Shown here: one piece after another, positions 22,931-33,555 of the stretch
How the letters are laid out: each line of letters starts with the position of its first letter
Numbering within the stretch: position 1 is the first letter of the stretch
Assembly: GCA_973895155.1 (NCBI GenBank)
Contig: OZ316897.1
Span: 10,602,001-10,666,000, forward strand
Source: Marsupella aquatica
Lineage: Eukaryota > Marchantiophyta
Direction of reading: 5' to 3'
Length of the DNA stretch: 64,000 nucleotides
Made by a program: the position numbers and the translations under genes
Notes under the pieces: model-generated
The model's database searches: none
Told to the model about the DNA's origin: nothing
What the model saw: only the letters and a program-made list of their open reading frames with translations

Positions 22931-24821
22931 CAGTGAGGCACAAGTACCAAGACACCCAAAGGAACCTAATTTATTCCAAACTATAAAAAATGAATGATTA
23001 AGTATTCTTCTCAAGATGTTAATCCTTTTGAGCCCGAACACTACTAGACAAACTATTTTAGTTTATTTTGGGGGATCATCACACTTTTAGGTATTTAAAA
23101 AAAATAAAATTCACATTTAGCTAGATAGGACAGTCCTACTGTGAGCTTTTTTATTACCATTTGGGGAAGATTACCTTAAGTTGGAGCAACCCTATTATAT
23201 ATAAAACACTGCAAAAGAAAAAAAAATGTCAAACGGGAGAAAGGATACCGAAGGCAAAGCAACCCAATATATAGCATGCTCATCCTGGTATATGCTTGAT
23301 TTTTGTCTTGCAGTAATTTGTAAGTAGCATAAAATATGAGAGTAGACCTATTGTATGAGTAGGATAAGATAATATAAGTAGAGCACATGCAAAGAAAAAC
23401 ACATAACAACCAATGAGAAGGACAGTCCAGTTCTATGGCACAAAGGTACTAAGATCTGTGCACTTATAAGAGGGCTGCCAAAATAAGTTCAAAATACTCT
23501 ATTATCCAAAAATTAAGTAAAAATTTAGATAACACAAGTGATGCCCCTTGATAAGGCACATTGAAATAAAATAACACTACATAACAAATCTAACTAAGAC
23601 ACAATCTGAAACGTGAATCACCATATAAAGGCCAAAGACCAAAACGAGGCCCAACATGCTAAGGGGTCCCCCATCAGCCAGAGAGAACAACCAACCAAAG
23701 ATCCCAGTAGGTGGCTTAAATGTCATCAACCCCCTGGACCAACCAGCACCACCAGCTCTGCATCCTCCTCAGCAGCTCAATCTCGCCCCCACCCCCCCCT
23801 AACCCACAGCCTAGTAAGAGCCAATGGGTCAAAGGTAACAACCCTATTGATCGGGATGACACTTCCAAAATGTTTCCTTTCAGATGTCATGACAATCATT
23901 CATATCAAGTGACCAGTCGGCTCACCGGTCCATTCTGGCTTTAGATCCAGTTGAGAGACAATTGTACTGTGCTCCTCTCAATCCTTCATGGACTACACTA
24001 GCTGGGTCACTTCCCAAACATGCTGATGAGTGTGCAATGTAATTTTGGCCAGAGAATTCATTACTAGTGTTGACTTCAGGCTGGAGAAAAGTGGACCAAA
24101 CGTTTGGGATTCTCTCCGCATAGTAAAAAAAAATTGGATTCTCTCCCAATGGTCAATTGAAAAGTTTCATATTGTCTCTCCCAATGGACCTTTGGAACTC
24201 AATACACCCTCAAGTGACCTCCTCTACCACTTGGGCTTACCTTGAGGGGTCACTTCCACAAGTTTTGTCATGTAAGAACACATTAAGGGGAATTTTATTC
24301 ATTTTAGGAAAGTACATAGAAGTAGCAAGGAAGTAAGGAGTAATCATTCAAAATTGCCACATGTCATCACACAATTTATCATTTGCCACATATTTGGTGG
24401 TTTTTTGAGCTTCCTATTCTTTTGAAAGGAGCTGGTTCAATAGGGGCCTTTGCACAGCATATACAAAAATCATATAAGGTGAATTCCTTGAGGGCTGACC
24501 ATCTAGCCTGACATCACGTACTCTGGTTGGTTGTGTGTGGTAATATGGGAAAGCGTGCTTGTGTACGTAGTTCAGGAAGTTTATGACCAAATTGGAGCAT
24601 GCAATCACCATATATAGCCCCTGGGCCTTGTTGTTAGTTTGAATACATAGTGCACATTGTCTACGCACTACAAACGTACAACTGATGATCACTTAATATG
24701 AGGTCTTGACACAAATTCTCAAAAACCTCGTCTGTATCCCTCCCATCCTTTGACACTCCCCCTCCTTGATGATTCCTCCCTCCCATCTCTCACCACTCCC
24801 CCTCCTCGACCATCCTTGCCT

Positions 24822-25192
24822 TGTTGAGTAAGCAATAGCTACTCAAAGACAACATGCACATGTGCAATGTCCAACAAACACATGAATGGTTGACACAAGA
24901 GATTCACCCAGGGCTTTACCTCACAAGAGGCTACATATATATGTAGAGGAACACACAAGGGAGCTTTATTGACCTCGATGCCCATCAACCATATGAAGTC
25001 TTCATAAACTTCATTTTTCCCTAGCTTTTAGATGACTTTGTAACAATGAGCCTAAGTTCCACTCACAAGCTAAGTCTGACTAATGAATATTATAGTTGTA
25101 GTCACACATTTAATCTAAATCAAGTCCCTGGTTACGGTTAGACTAACTATGATTGCATAGTAACTCTAGACCCAAGGAGTCAATGGCTAACA
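24822..25192 (-). mobile_element. Copia-type LTR (3' LTR of a minus-strand element)
   Basis: On the plus strand it runs TGTTGAGTAAG... to ...GGCTAACA, with TG/CA ends. The next bases, read on the minus strand, are a polypurine tract (AAGGGGGAAATTG) directly abutting the LTR, as expected before a 3' LTR. The internal wording (GAGATTCACC, CAATGAGCCT.AGTTCC.ACTC, AACTCTAGACC) matches the solo LTR at 48175-48519, so the two belong to one family. No matching 5-bp duplication flanks it and no second LTR was found, so the element is truncated. Confidence 0.7.
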
Positions 25193-27490
25193 TTTCAATT
25201 TCCCCCTTGCCTCTTTTTTATGCAAGTGTATCATTAGTCTGCTGGAGGTATTAATTGGAAAACTAAACAAGGTTTGCCATTTCTAACGAGAGTTTAACTA
25301 AAACTCACTTATCGCCTAAACAAGAATGAGTAAGCTCATAAATATATCAAATATTGCAAAACTATTAAGTTATCCTAGCTACCAAGCTAGCTACTTGTAA
25401 CATCGTATAATCTGTGATGTGACACAATGTTGGGAAAGTAAAACTCTTCAAAGAAAGAACTTTCATATATAGGTGTAAATATATTGCATTGAATTTACCA
25501 TCAATCGACTAGCTCAAATATTTTATCAAACATAACTATCTAATAAAGTAGTATCCTATGTCAACATGCTTCAATATATCACTCTGTGGTCCATCATGTA
25601 GTTCCCCGCGTAGTTTATAGAAAGATGTGATTCACTTATATCCTAGATGAAGCTCAACATGCATACTCATCATTGAATACATTGGCTGTTCCAGCAACAT
25701 TTGCAACATTTGCTGAAAAAGAGTCAATAAACTTACCTGGAAAATACTTCTAGCTTCCCCTGGCTAAACTTGTCATATATATGTTTAGCAAAAAAAATAG
25801 ATTTATGTCTTGGGACTTTCTAGATCTGAAATTCTAAACTAGATTTACCTTTGTCTTTGTCATTTGTCCGCTATATTGTAATCTGACTACCACAATTTAC
25901 ATTTAGTGCAATGCTAGACAATGTTGATGACATCGTCAATTTTTGCTAGCCTATGAGTCAGTATAGCACTGACTTAATATTTCATTGTAACTGATGGTCC
26001 TCTCTCATGATGAAACAATACATTTAACCATACCTGACAATGATTGGTAAATGAGGGCAAAGGGCTAAGATTGAGGGTGAAAAGCCTTGCTTCCCACCTT
26101 GCTTTCATCACTCAAATTCTCTCAAAGATATTGCAAATCAATGACAAGGTTGTTGAATCCATCTAACAATGCGATCTTAAATCTTTATGTTGTCATCCTT
26201 CAATTTGAAGTTCATTAGGTTCAAGGACGTGCATGTATCATGCTACCTTTACCAGGTTTCCATTGCACGGCATCCTCAACGGTGTTGCTGTTCAAGTTCA
26301 TGTTACCCTTCAACGGACTCACATTGTGCATAAGGCCAGACGATTACATCAGACCCTTATTGAACTCACTGAACTGACTGGGCTTCTAGGGCTTCTACTG
26401 GCACTAGTCACGCATAGCTTAGGTCTTTGTTGTTGGAGCCCTGTTCATTCCAGTGTTGAGGCCCCCCTTTGCCTGCGGGCGGTGCCTTGTTTGCCTGTTG
26501 TGTAACTTAGTTTGTTTGTTTTTTTGTTTTCGCCCCCCTTGGCTTGGCCCTTCTTTAGGAGGTGACCTTGTGTACTATTGGGGTGCCTTTTGGCGCTTAG
26601 TCGCCAATTTGGGTGTGTGTGGCCAGGCTCTGTGTGGTTTTTTGCCTGCCTCACTGGTCTTCGCCGCAGTGGGTTCTCTAATAAACACGTATTTCAACCC
26701 CCCAAAAAAACAAAAAAGGGACATGTAGAGTGTGATTATTTGAAAGCTCTTTCTAATAGTACTTCTAGATAATATTGCACGCAATGCCTCAAAGAATGAT
26801 GTGCAATGTACAGTATAAGAGCTTCAAGCAAGAGCCAAAACTCTATGATAGCTTGCCTACAAATATTGCATAAGTCATTTTTTTATTGTCCTGTCATGTT
26901 GGGACATGATCTAGACCGAATGAGACAGCATCAACATGTGTGAACATTCATCTATAGACTCCGACACTGAAAGTACATGGTTCACCCCGTTCGGGGTATG
27001 TCCATGCCGGCCATGAGAGAAATGCAGTAATGCGAAATGATTACACCGGCCCATGTATTTTCAGTCTTGCCCATGATCAAAGGATGGCCGGTTCTTAGAG
27101 CTCCTCCTCTCACTCTCTTCTGAAGAGTGAACCTTCAAGTGTGAGCACACATTTGTGTTCCCCTTGGGTATACCCGTTCCCATGGTCTATGGGAACCTGG
27201 AACTCAAACTAGTGCTATCCTAGTCTATTGAAGTCTAGCTAGTACTATGGAAGTATATAGGTTATACTAGAGGCATACCTTTAAACACATCACACTAAAT
27301 AAGTCCACACACATTAGTAAATCTTATATTGTACTGCTTAGCTTCCCTTAATCTACATGATGAGCTATGGCACGCTTTGCCGTTGGGAGGCAAGGCCAAG
27401 TAGGTGCGGAGGTTGAGTTCCAAGGGTGCTTGGCCCTAGACCATCAGTGGGGCAAACCGGGCATTGGTTGCTAGTATCGGGGCCATTATG
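25193..27490. other. Probable decayed retroelement interior, no gene
   Basis: It follows the LTR on its interior side, but I could not recognise gag, integrase, reverse transcriptase or RNase H. Another TGTTGGGACA... block from about 26898 with a TACATGGTTCACC word looks LTR-like but has no fixed end. Confidence 0.35.
26453..26725 (+). other. Possible non-LTR retrotransposon 3' tail
   Basis: GC/T-rich text ends in AATAAACACG followed by an A-rich tail (26702-26719). A similar layout (TTTTTTCGCCC, GCCTGC, AATAAAG, A-run) occurs at 29260-29372, and a weaker one at 53690-53795. No coding sequence supports it, so LINE identity is only a guess. Confidence 0.3.
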
Positions 27491-27492
27491 GT

Positions 27493-27860
27493 CCCGGTGT
27501 GTTGGGACAAGCTTTAGGACAAGCTACGCTATTTGGGCCATGAGCATGTCCTAGGGTCAGGGCGGTCAGTTGGTGATGGATAGGTACGAGGGGGAACCCG
27601 GGCCGCGCCCAAGGAAGGAGTTGTTCTGGACGAACAGTGGGCGTGGTTCTGGTTCCGGCTTATAGCATCGGGAGGACCTATCGCTGACCTATTTACCAAC
27701 GTCTGTTGAGCTTGAGTTAGGATGCTAGACTTGGCGAGTTTTAGATCGTGAAGGGTTACTTACTGAGGTGCTTGGTTGCTTGTGAAGACCCTGAGGACCG
27801 CTGAGTAGCGGTTGTGTTGGAGAGCAAGTGCGGCTTCGTATGGGAGGGGCCGTTGGTGAT
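27493..27860. repeat. Direct repeat, left copy (about 365 bp)
   Basis: It matches 33185-33555 in the same orientation. Shared words are GGGCCATG.GCATGTCCT, GACGAACAGTG, CTGTTGAGCTTGA, GTTGCTTGTG and GAGGGGC/T. The copies are 5.7 kb apart and could be LTRs of a degenerate retroelement without coding capacity, but no TG/CA ends, primer site or target duplication could be fixed. Confidence 0.5.
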
Positions 27861-28009
27861 GCAAAGGGCACTAGGTTGCTTGCTCGAGGTATTTTGTGGA
27901 GGCGTTCGGGCACCAGGGGCACTTGGGGGTGAGTGCTGGGATTGGTGAGGACGTTGGGTGGCAAGGTCCACCACTCCGCCATGGCTCATGACTTTGGCTC
28001 GCCCTTAGC

Positions 28010-28100
28010 CCCCAGGGAGACACCACTCCCCTCATATATGCTTCTGCAGACCTGCCACCCCCGGACCTACTTTGGCCCCCCACCTTGACCCCAACCCGCA
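28010..28100. repeat. Inverted partner of 32715-32800
   Basis: Its reverse complement shares GGTCCGGGGGTGGCAGGTC, AGAAGCATATATGAGGGG and AGTGGT with the right copy. It lies inside the direct-repeat pair. Confidence 0.6.
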
Positions 28101-30015
28101 TGTTTGGGCGCACCACCAACTGGAGATGCCCATAACTTTCTAGTTAGGCGTCCGTAAGCGGAGTGCGTTAGCTCTTCCTCAGATGCCTAGGTCCTCAGAT
28201 CCCATCGTGATCGGGCCAACCCGGTGTTCATGCCTAGGTCCTCAAATCCCATCGTCACCCGAGACCCCCGATCGGCCAAACCCGGATCAGGCCATAACTC
28301 GTGCCCCAAGTGTCCATTGCCCATGGATTGAACTCCATTGGCCTTGGGCCCATTCCGCTCAACCCGACCAGCCCTCGGCTAGTCTAAGTCCGTAGTGTGT
28401 GTCACCAGCTTAGTACCTTGCCTTCACTAGTGCCACGCCCCATTGTCCACAAGTCTCCCCATGCTGAGTCCTCCCCGGGTGGCCGTTCCGGGCCTGGACC
28501 ATAGGGGAGCTCAGCGTTGAAGTCAGCGACGCCGGAACTAAATGTTAAGGTAGTCGAGTTCAATGACTTTTTGTGTAGGCATGCAATTTGCTGTTGGAAT
28601 GTAGCTAGCAACTGGTTGCAGGGTCTCTTGGTGATTGGTAGGGTGAGGGGAGGGTGAGTTTAGTTAGACTCCTTCTATCTGTTGTGAGGAAGACACCTTT
28701 GATCACGTTACGCACTTTCCTCCTATATCAAATATTGTGATGCATTTGGCTGGCCAGGAATGGTCAGAATTTTGACAGATCCAAACCAAGGACTTTTAAT
28801 CAACTCCTGGTCTTCTCCAAAGCTCTTGATCATCTACATGCAATTGCTTCAACATCACCACTGAGTAGGAAACATGGGTGACTTACTCAGGCCAAACTGC
28901 TATTGGAACGGGAACAACACAGAGTTCTGAGACTTAGTGGAGTCCAACTTACTATTACACATTACTGAGCTGTATTTCCTTGGTCCTACCAATTTTGTCT
29001 TAAACACTTTCACTAGACACTTACCTCTGATTTCAGTTCTTGGTAGACCTCACTCTTTAGAGGTGTGGTTGCCACTGTTGTTCACTTTTAGTTTACCATA
29101 GTTCTAGTTTCCATTAGGCTTCACCGGAGACTTCTTTAGTACTGCCATCAAATTGCTGAATTTGTCCTGCAGTGGCACTCAATCGCTTGGTTTTCGTTAT
29201 ACTCTAGACGCTAACATCCATTGTATTACTTGGGTTTGGTGGATGGATGTCTATTCTCCTTTGGGGCTGTGGTTTTTTTCGCCCTTGATGGCCTGCCGCC
29301 TTTTGGCCTGCTTGTTCCCGTGCTTGTTTCACGCGGAATAAAGGTCAAATTTAAATTAAAAAAAAGATACACCAAATTTTGTGGTTTGAGATTCCTAGTG
29401 TACTACCCAGCAAACAAACGTGACCTTTGTTGTATTCAGGCAAATAGTACAATATTCCAATTGTTGAGTCAATACCATGTTTTCCTGTGGATGAATGGAT
29501 GGGATTAATTTGTGTGTTTCAGGAAAATCATAAGGAGTGGAACGTGGTGGGAGTCAAGGCAAAGCAACTGATTAAATCACAGAAAGATAACAATATCATC
29601 ATGACGCTCCGCTTGTTGAATTGAGCCTGTGTTATCCTGCAGATGATGGATGGGATTAGTACATCATGGGTTAGGGCACCTCCGATAAGGTTATGGCAGG
29701 GACAATAGCACCTTGCCATATGGCGGGCGACCAATCAGAAGAAACCTCAGGTTAAGTACTGGGGTTAAGTTAACCAGTATAGGAAAAGGGGGTCATGGTA
29801 GGAATACAAATAGTTTGGGGATGAGTTGACAATAAGAATCAGTCTGGGGCTCAGGTTAGTAAAAAATGGTTTGCCAAAATGTCACTCCAAATTTGACAAT
29901 GCATAGATCTAAAGGTCACAACCGGATTGTACAAGTCAAGCACAAGTGGAGCCTTTGCAACTTGCCATAGAGTGGACGAGTCCTAGTACATCACTATCTT
30001 GTTTTATTAGAAACA
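28101..30015. other. Intergenic, no gene recognised
   Basis: It holds no frame with a visible domain. The first part is GC-rich retroelement-like sequence. 29260-29372 has a T-rich start, AATAAAG and an A-run, resembling a poly(A)-tailed insertion. Confidence 0.4.
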
Positions 30016-31023
30016 CTAGCTTGATGCCTGTGCATTGCACGAAAGATTTTGAGGAGAGAGCAAGATGTTGAGGCGAAGGCAAGATGTCAAGGAGAGGCCA
30101 AGATTTTGAGGCATGCGAAGATGTTGAGGTGAGGGCAAGATGTCAAGATGAGGAAAAGATAGGGAGGTGAGAGAAAGATGTCAAGGCAAGAACAAGATGT
30201 CAAGGAGAGAAAAGATGTTGAGGGTGACGGAAAGATATTCTAGTGAGATGAAAATGTCAAGGTGAGCAAAAGGTAAGATGCCGAGTTGAGGAAAAGATGT
30301 CCAGGTAGCTGAGAAAAAGATCTCAAGGAGGGGAATGATGTCAAAGGTGAGAAAATATGTCTTGGTGAAATTAAGATGTCAATGTGAGAAAAAATGGCTA
30401 GATAAAAGAAAGATGTCAAAGTAAAGTTGTTGTGGCACTGGTGTTTAATAACCTGTGCATTGCACATAGAAATTGGAGACGTCAGATAACGACCACCGCA
30501 TCTATTCAACCCATGTTTATTATTTTAGCCAACTTTTTATTCTTTTATCCAATTTTTTCTGGCCTCCCTTCCCCTGCCCCCCCCCCCCCCCCCATCCTCT
30601 CCCTTTGTTTCCTTGCTTTGCCCTCTTGCCCTCCTAGTGCCTTGTCCTTCCTCCTCCCCCTTTTTCTTCCCTTTACCACCATTAAAAAGACTAAAAAAGG
30701 AGTTGAAAATGGGAAGAAAAGACAATTAACCTCCAAAAAATTAAATCCTCCACTTTAAGAGTAAAAGCCAAAATAATCCTCGTAGTGCTCTCTCCTTGCC
30801 AAAAACCATCATCTCAAGTCAATCTATTTTCACTTTAATTTTCCATGCCAAAATGTACTCTAAATAGACCATAAAATAATCTACTTCCACTTTAATGCTC
30901 AATGCAAAAAAAGTACTATAAGCAAGTTACAACATAACTACAGTAAATTGTTCCCCCCCCCTTTTTTTCCTTTTGTAACAGGACAATGGACCTTTTGGCG
31001 AGATTCATTAGTATAGTAGTAGA
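30016..31023 (-). mobile_element. Non-autonomous Helitron with internal minisatellite
   Basis: On the minus strand the element starts TCTACTACTATACTAAT (5' end at 31023) and ends GTGCAATGCACAGGCATCAAG then CTAG at 30016. The palindrome about 10 bases before a CTAG end is the Helitron 3' signature. The flanks are A before TC and T after CTAG, as expected for insertion between A and T. The 1008-bp interior has no Rep/helicase. It contains a degenerate repeat of about 20 bp (plus-strand wording AAGATGTCAAGG.GAGG, 30050-30420), a 17-C run (30577-30593) and a second TGCATTGCAC word near 30460. Confidence 0.72.
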
Positions 31024-31895
31024 TAAAATATATATTTATTGTACATTATTGAAGAATATTGAAGTTTTGACAAAGTAAGAAAAAAGTGAACAGAAATGGG
31101 TATGGACTCTGAACTACTGTAGGTATATGCTTGATGGACCTAGTGAAAGGTTTATTACAATTTGGACCCCCTTTCACACTTTTTTTAGATGTTCTTGTCT
31201 AGGAGTGACTTGAGGACATCAACATAAGATGGGTCTACTCTTATAAGTAGCCAGTTGTTGATACTGAATCAGTGTTATGCTTTTAGATCATAAAGCTAGA
31301 TGACACTAAGTTCCACGATCCAGAGATGGGAGCCTCGTGAGAGATTTTGGTCCCTCTGTACATATGATATGGATTTTAGATTTGCGTTGCGTTTCATTGT
31401 CATGTTTGTGACAGATCTTGCACTCTGTTCAGTGCATTGAGCATCAACAATCAACTACTCAGTAATGCAGCTAACACTGAAAGGCTTCCAATGATCCTAC
31501 CAGTGCGGGCAAGTTCCCTGCCCCCTTTTACCAAAGGACATTGCCCTGGTTAGTCTATTGAGGTCAAGTGCCCCAGACGTCTTGTAAAGTCCTCCTAAGT
31601 CACTCCATCTTTGTAGACTGTTGATCAATGTCCTATTTCATTGTCATGTTTAGTGAGAGGTCTTGCACTCTTTCAGTCTATTGAGCATCAACAATGAACT
31701 ATCTTTAGTTAGTAGTGTAGCAGTCGCGAATACAACTTTCACCTACTCGTAATTGCTCTAGCGTTGCCTAACTCCAGCGTTGAGCCCCTCTTAGATTTGC
31801 TACCATCATAGCCATTAGGGATGCGACTAACAAAGAGGAGGCTAGTAAGAACAAGGACAAGACTTGAGAAAAACGCGCTCCAATTTAATTCTATT
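31024..31895. other. Intergenic, no gene recognised
   Basis: AT-rich, then mixed sequence. Only a variant of the CTTGTAAAG motif (about 31570) stands out. Confidence 0.45.
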
Positions 31896-32520
31896 GGGCC
31901 CATTGCCGATCAAGGAAAAATGAACTATTTTTCCGACGGATCACCATAGGGGCCCGAGAAGCCCCACATGAGCCCATCATGGGCTGCATATTTCTTGGCC
32001 AACGGACCCAGGGGCCAAAAGTTATGGCTGACTCAAGCCGCATACTTGTAGTTTGGGCCCGTTGCCGATCACGGAAAAATGAACTATTTTTCTAACGGAT
32101 CACCATAGGGGCCCAAGAAGCCCCACATGAGCCCAATCATGGGGCCACATATTTCTTGGCCAACGGACCCAGGGGCCAAAAGTTATGGCCGACTCAAGCC
32201 GCATACTTGTAGTTTGGGCCCGTTGCCGATCACAGAAAAATGAACTATTTTTCTGACAGATCACCGTAGGGGCCTGAGAAGCCCCACATGAGCCCAATCA
32301 TGGGGCTGCATATTTCTTGGCCAATGGACCTAGGGGCCAAAAGTTATGGCCGATTCAAGTTGCATGCTTGTAGTTTGGGCCCATTGCCGATCACGGAAAA
32401 ATTAACTATTTTTCCAACGGATCACCATAGGGGCCCAAGAAGCCCCACATGAGCCCGATCATGGGGCCGCGTATTTTTCGGCCAACGGACCTAGGGGCCA
32501 AAAGTTATGGCCAATTTAGA
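31896..32520. repeat. Four tandem units of about 160 bp
   Basis: GGGCCC(A/G)TTGCCGATCA begins units at 31896, 32055, 32216 and 32377. Each unit repeats TGAACTATTTTTC, GGATCACC, AGAAGCCCCACATGAGCCC and GGGGCCAAAAGTTATGG. Copies are very similar, so the amplification is fairly recent. It is non-coding, satellite-like, and inside the 27.5-33.5 kb direct-repeat pair. Confidence 0.85.
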
Positions 32521-32542
32521 CTCGATTAGAGTCGCCGCGCAT

Positions 32543-32590
32543 CGATGGACCAAGAGGGGGTTGCCTGGACCAAGAGGGGGTTGCCTGGAC
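32543..32590. repeat. Short 20-bp tandem duplication
   Basis: The word GGACCAAGAGGGGGTTGCCT occurs twice in a row, followed by a partial third GGACCA. Confidence 0.8.
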
Positions 32591-32714
32591 CAGATCGGGG
32601 TTAGGGCCATAACTTTTAGCCCCCTATGCCACAATTTGTGCTCGAGGCCAAGTTACGAAAGGTTTTCGATTATCTTCATTTCGAGCTAAGTGGCAGGGCC
32701 CACGGACCCTTGGG

Positions 32715-32800
32715 TAGGGGGCCAAAGATAGGGGACCAAAGCTGGTCCGGGGGTGGCAGGTCCCCAGAAGCATATATGAGGGGAGTGGTCCTCTCAAGTT
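32715..32800. repeat. Inverted partner of 28010-28100
   Basis: See the 28010-28100 entry. Together the pair is an inverted repeat with about 4.6 kb between arms. Confidence 0.6.
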
Positions 32801-33184
32801 TGAGATCGAGCTGATCGCGATCGACGAAGATACGTCGTTTCGAGTTTTGAAGCGGAAACAAACATAACTCGACGACCGGATCTCCGTTGGGGGAGTTCTT
32901 GGGCTCATTGGAAATCTAATGAAGAAAGATACCTCATGGTGCTCTTTGATTGTGCATTGGATGGTTTTGTTTTTGAGGCTTGCAATGGGGGGAGTCCCTC
33001 TTGCCGATCCGAAGTCGAACAGTGACCAAACCGCATTTGGTTCCCACGGGGACCTGATGTTGGAGAGGTAGAACCAAGTAGACTCTGGGGGTTGCCGTTG
33101 AGATCTGGTCCCGATGCATGGTGAGAGGTTGAGCGGAACCCGGTTTCGCCGAGAGGTGGATAAGATCTAGAAATTGAATGGTCC

Positions 33185-33555
33185 AGGCGTGTTACTACTA
33201 GTTTGTGACAAACTGAGATTGGGCCATGGGCATGTCCTGGAGGCAGGGCAGTTAGTCATTGACGGATAGAAAGTGGGGAAGCTTGGGTGAGATCCGATAG
33301 ATAGACTGTTCCGGACGAACAGTGATGTCGACCTTAGTTTCAGCTTATGGCAAGGCCATGCGGGCCTGGGAGGCTCTATCCGCTGACCTACTTACTAACG
33401 ACTGTTGAGCTTGATGCAAGACAATGGTCTTGGGGGTTCCGAGATCAAGACGGATTCTTACCGGTTGGTTGGTTGCTTGTGCAGATAGTAAAGACCGTTG
33501 AGCGACGGTTGTGCTAACGAGGGCAAGTGCGGCTTCATATGGGAGGGGTTGCTAA
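33185..33555. repeat. Direct repeat, right copy
   Basis: Partner of 27493-27860. Similarity ends just after TATGGGAGGGG in both copies. Confidence 0.5.

Larger units (their letters stand above)
16441..24821. other. Repeat-rich intergenic region, no gene recognised
   Basis: This 8.4-kb stretch has many short frames but none with a recognisable domain. What can be seen are dispersed and tandem repeats, listed separately, and pieces of old transposons. The 23.2-23.6 kb part resembles 18.1 and 19.1 kb. Confidence 0.55.

Noticed and set aside
26233-26505. 90-codon plus-strand frame
   Set aside because: No domain, and it runs into a T-rich, poly(A)-tailed sequence; probably retroelement debris.
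26898-27289. A further LTR starting TGTTGGGACA
   Set aside because: It has an LTR-like start and a GGTTCACC word, but no fixed end, no target duplication and no partner copy.
27756-28119. Overlapping Pro/Ser-rich minus-strand frames
   Set aside because: They lie in GC-rich repeats shared with 32.7 kb; no consistent frame between copies.
30537-30758. Lys/Gly/Glu-rich frames around the C-run
   Set aside because: Low-complexity translation of homopolymer and pyrimidine tracts inside the Helitron.
31896-32520. CRISPR-like regular array
   Set aside because: The units are 160-bp satellite-type repeats without unique spacers, in a plant genome.
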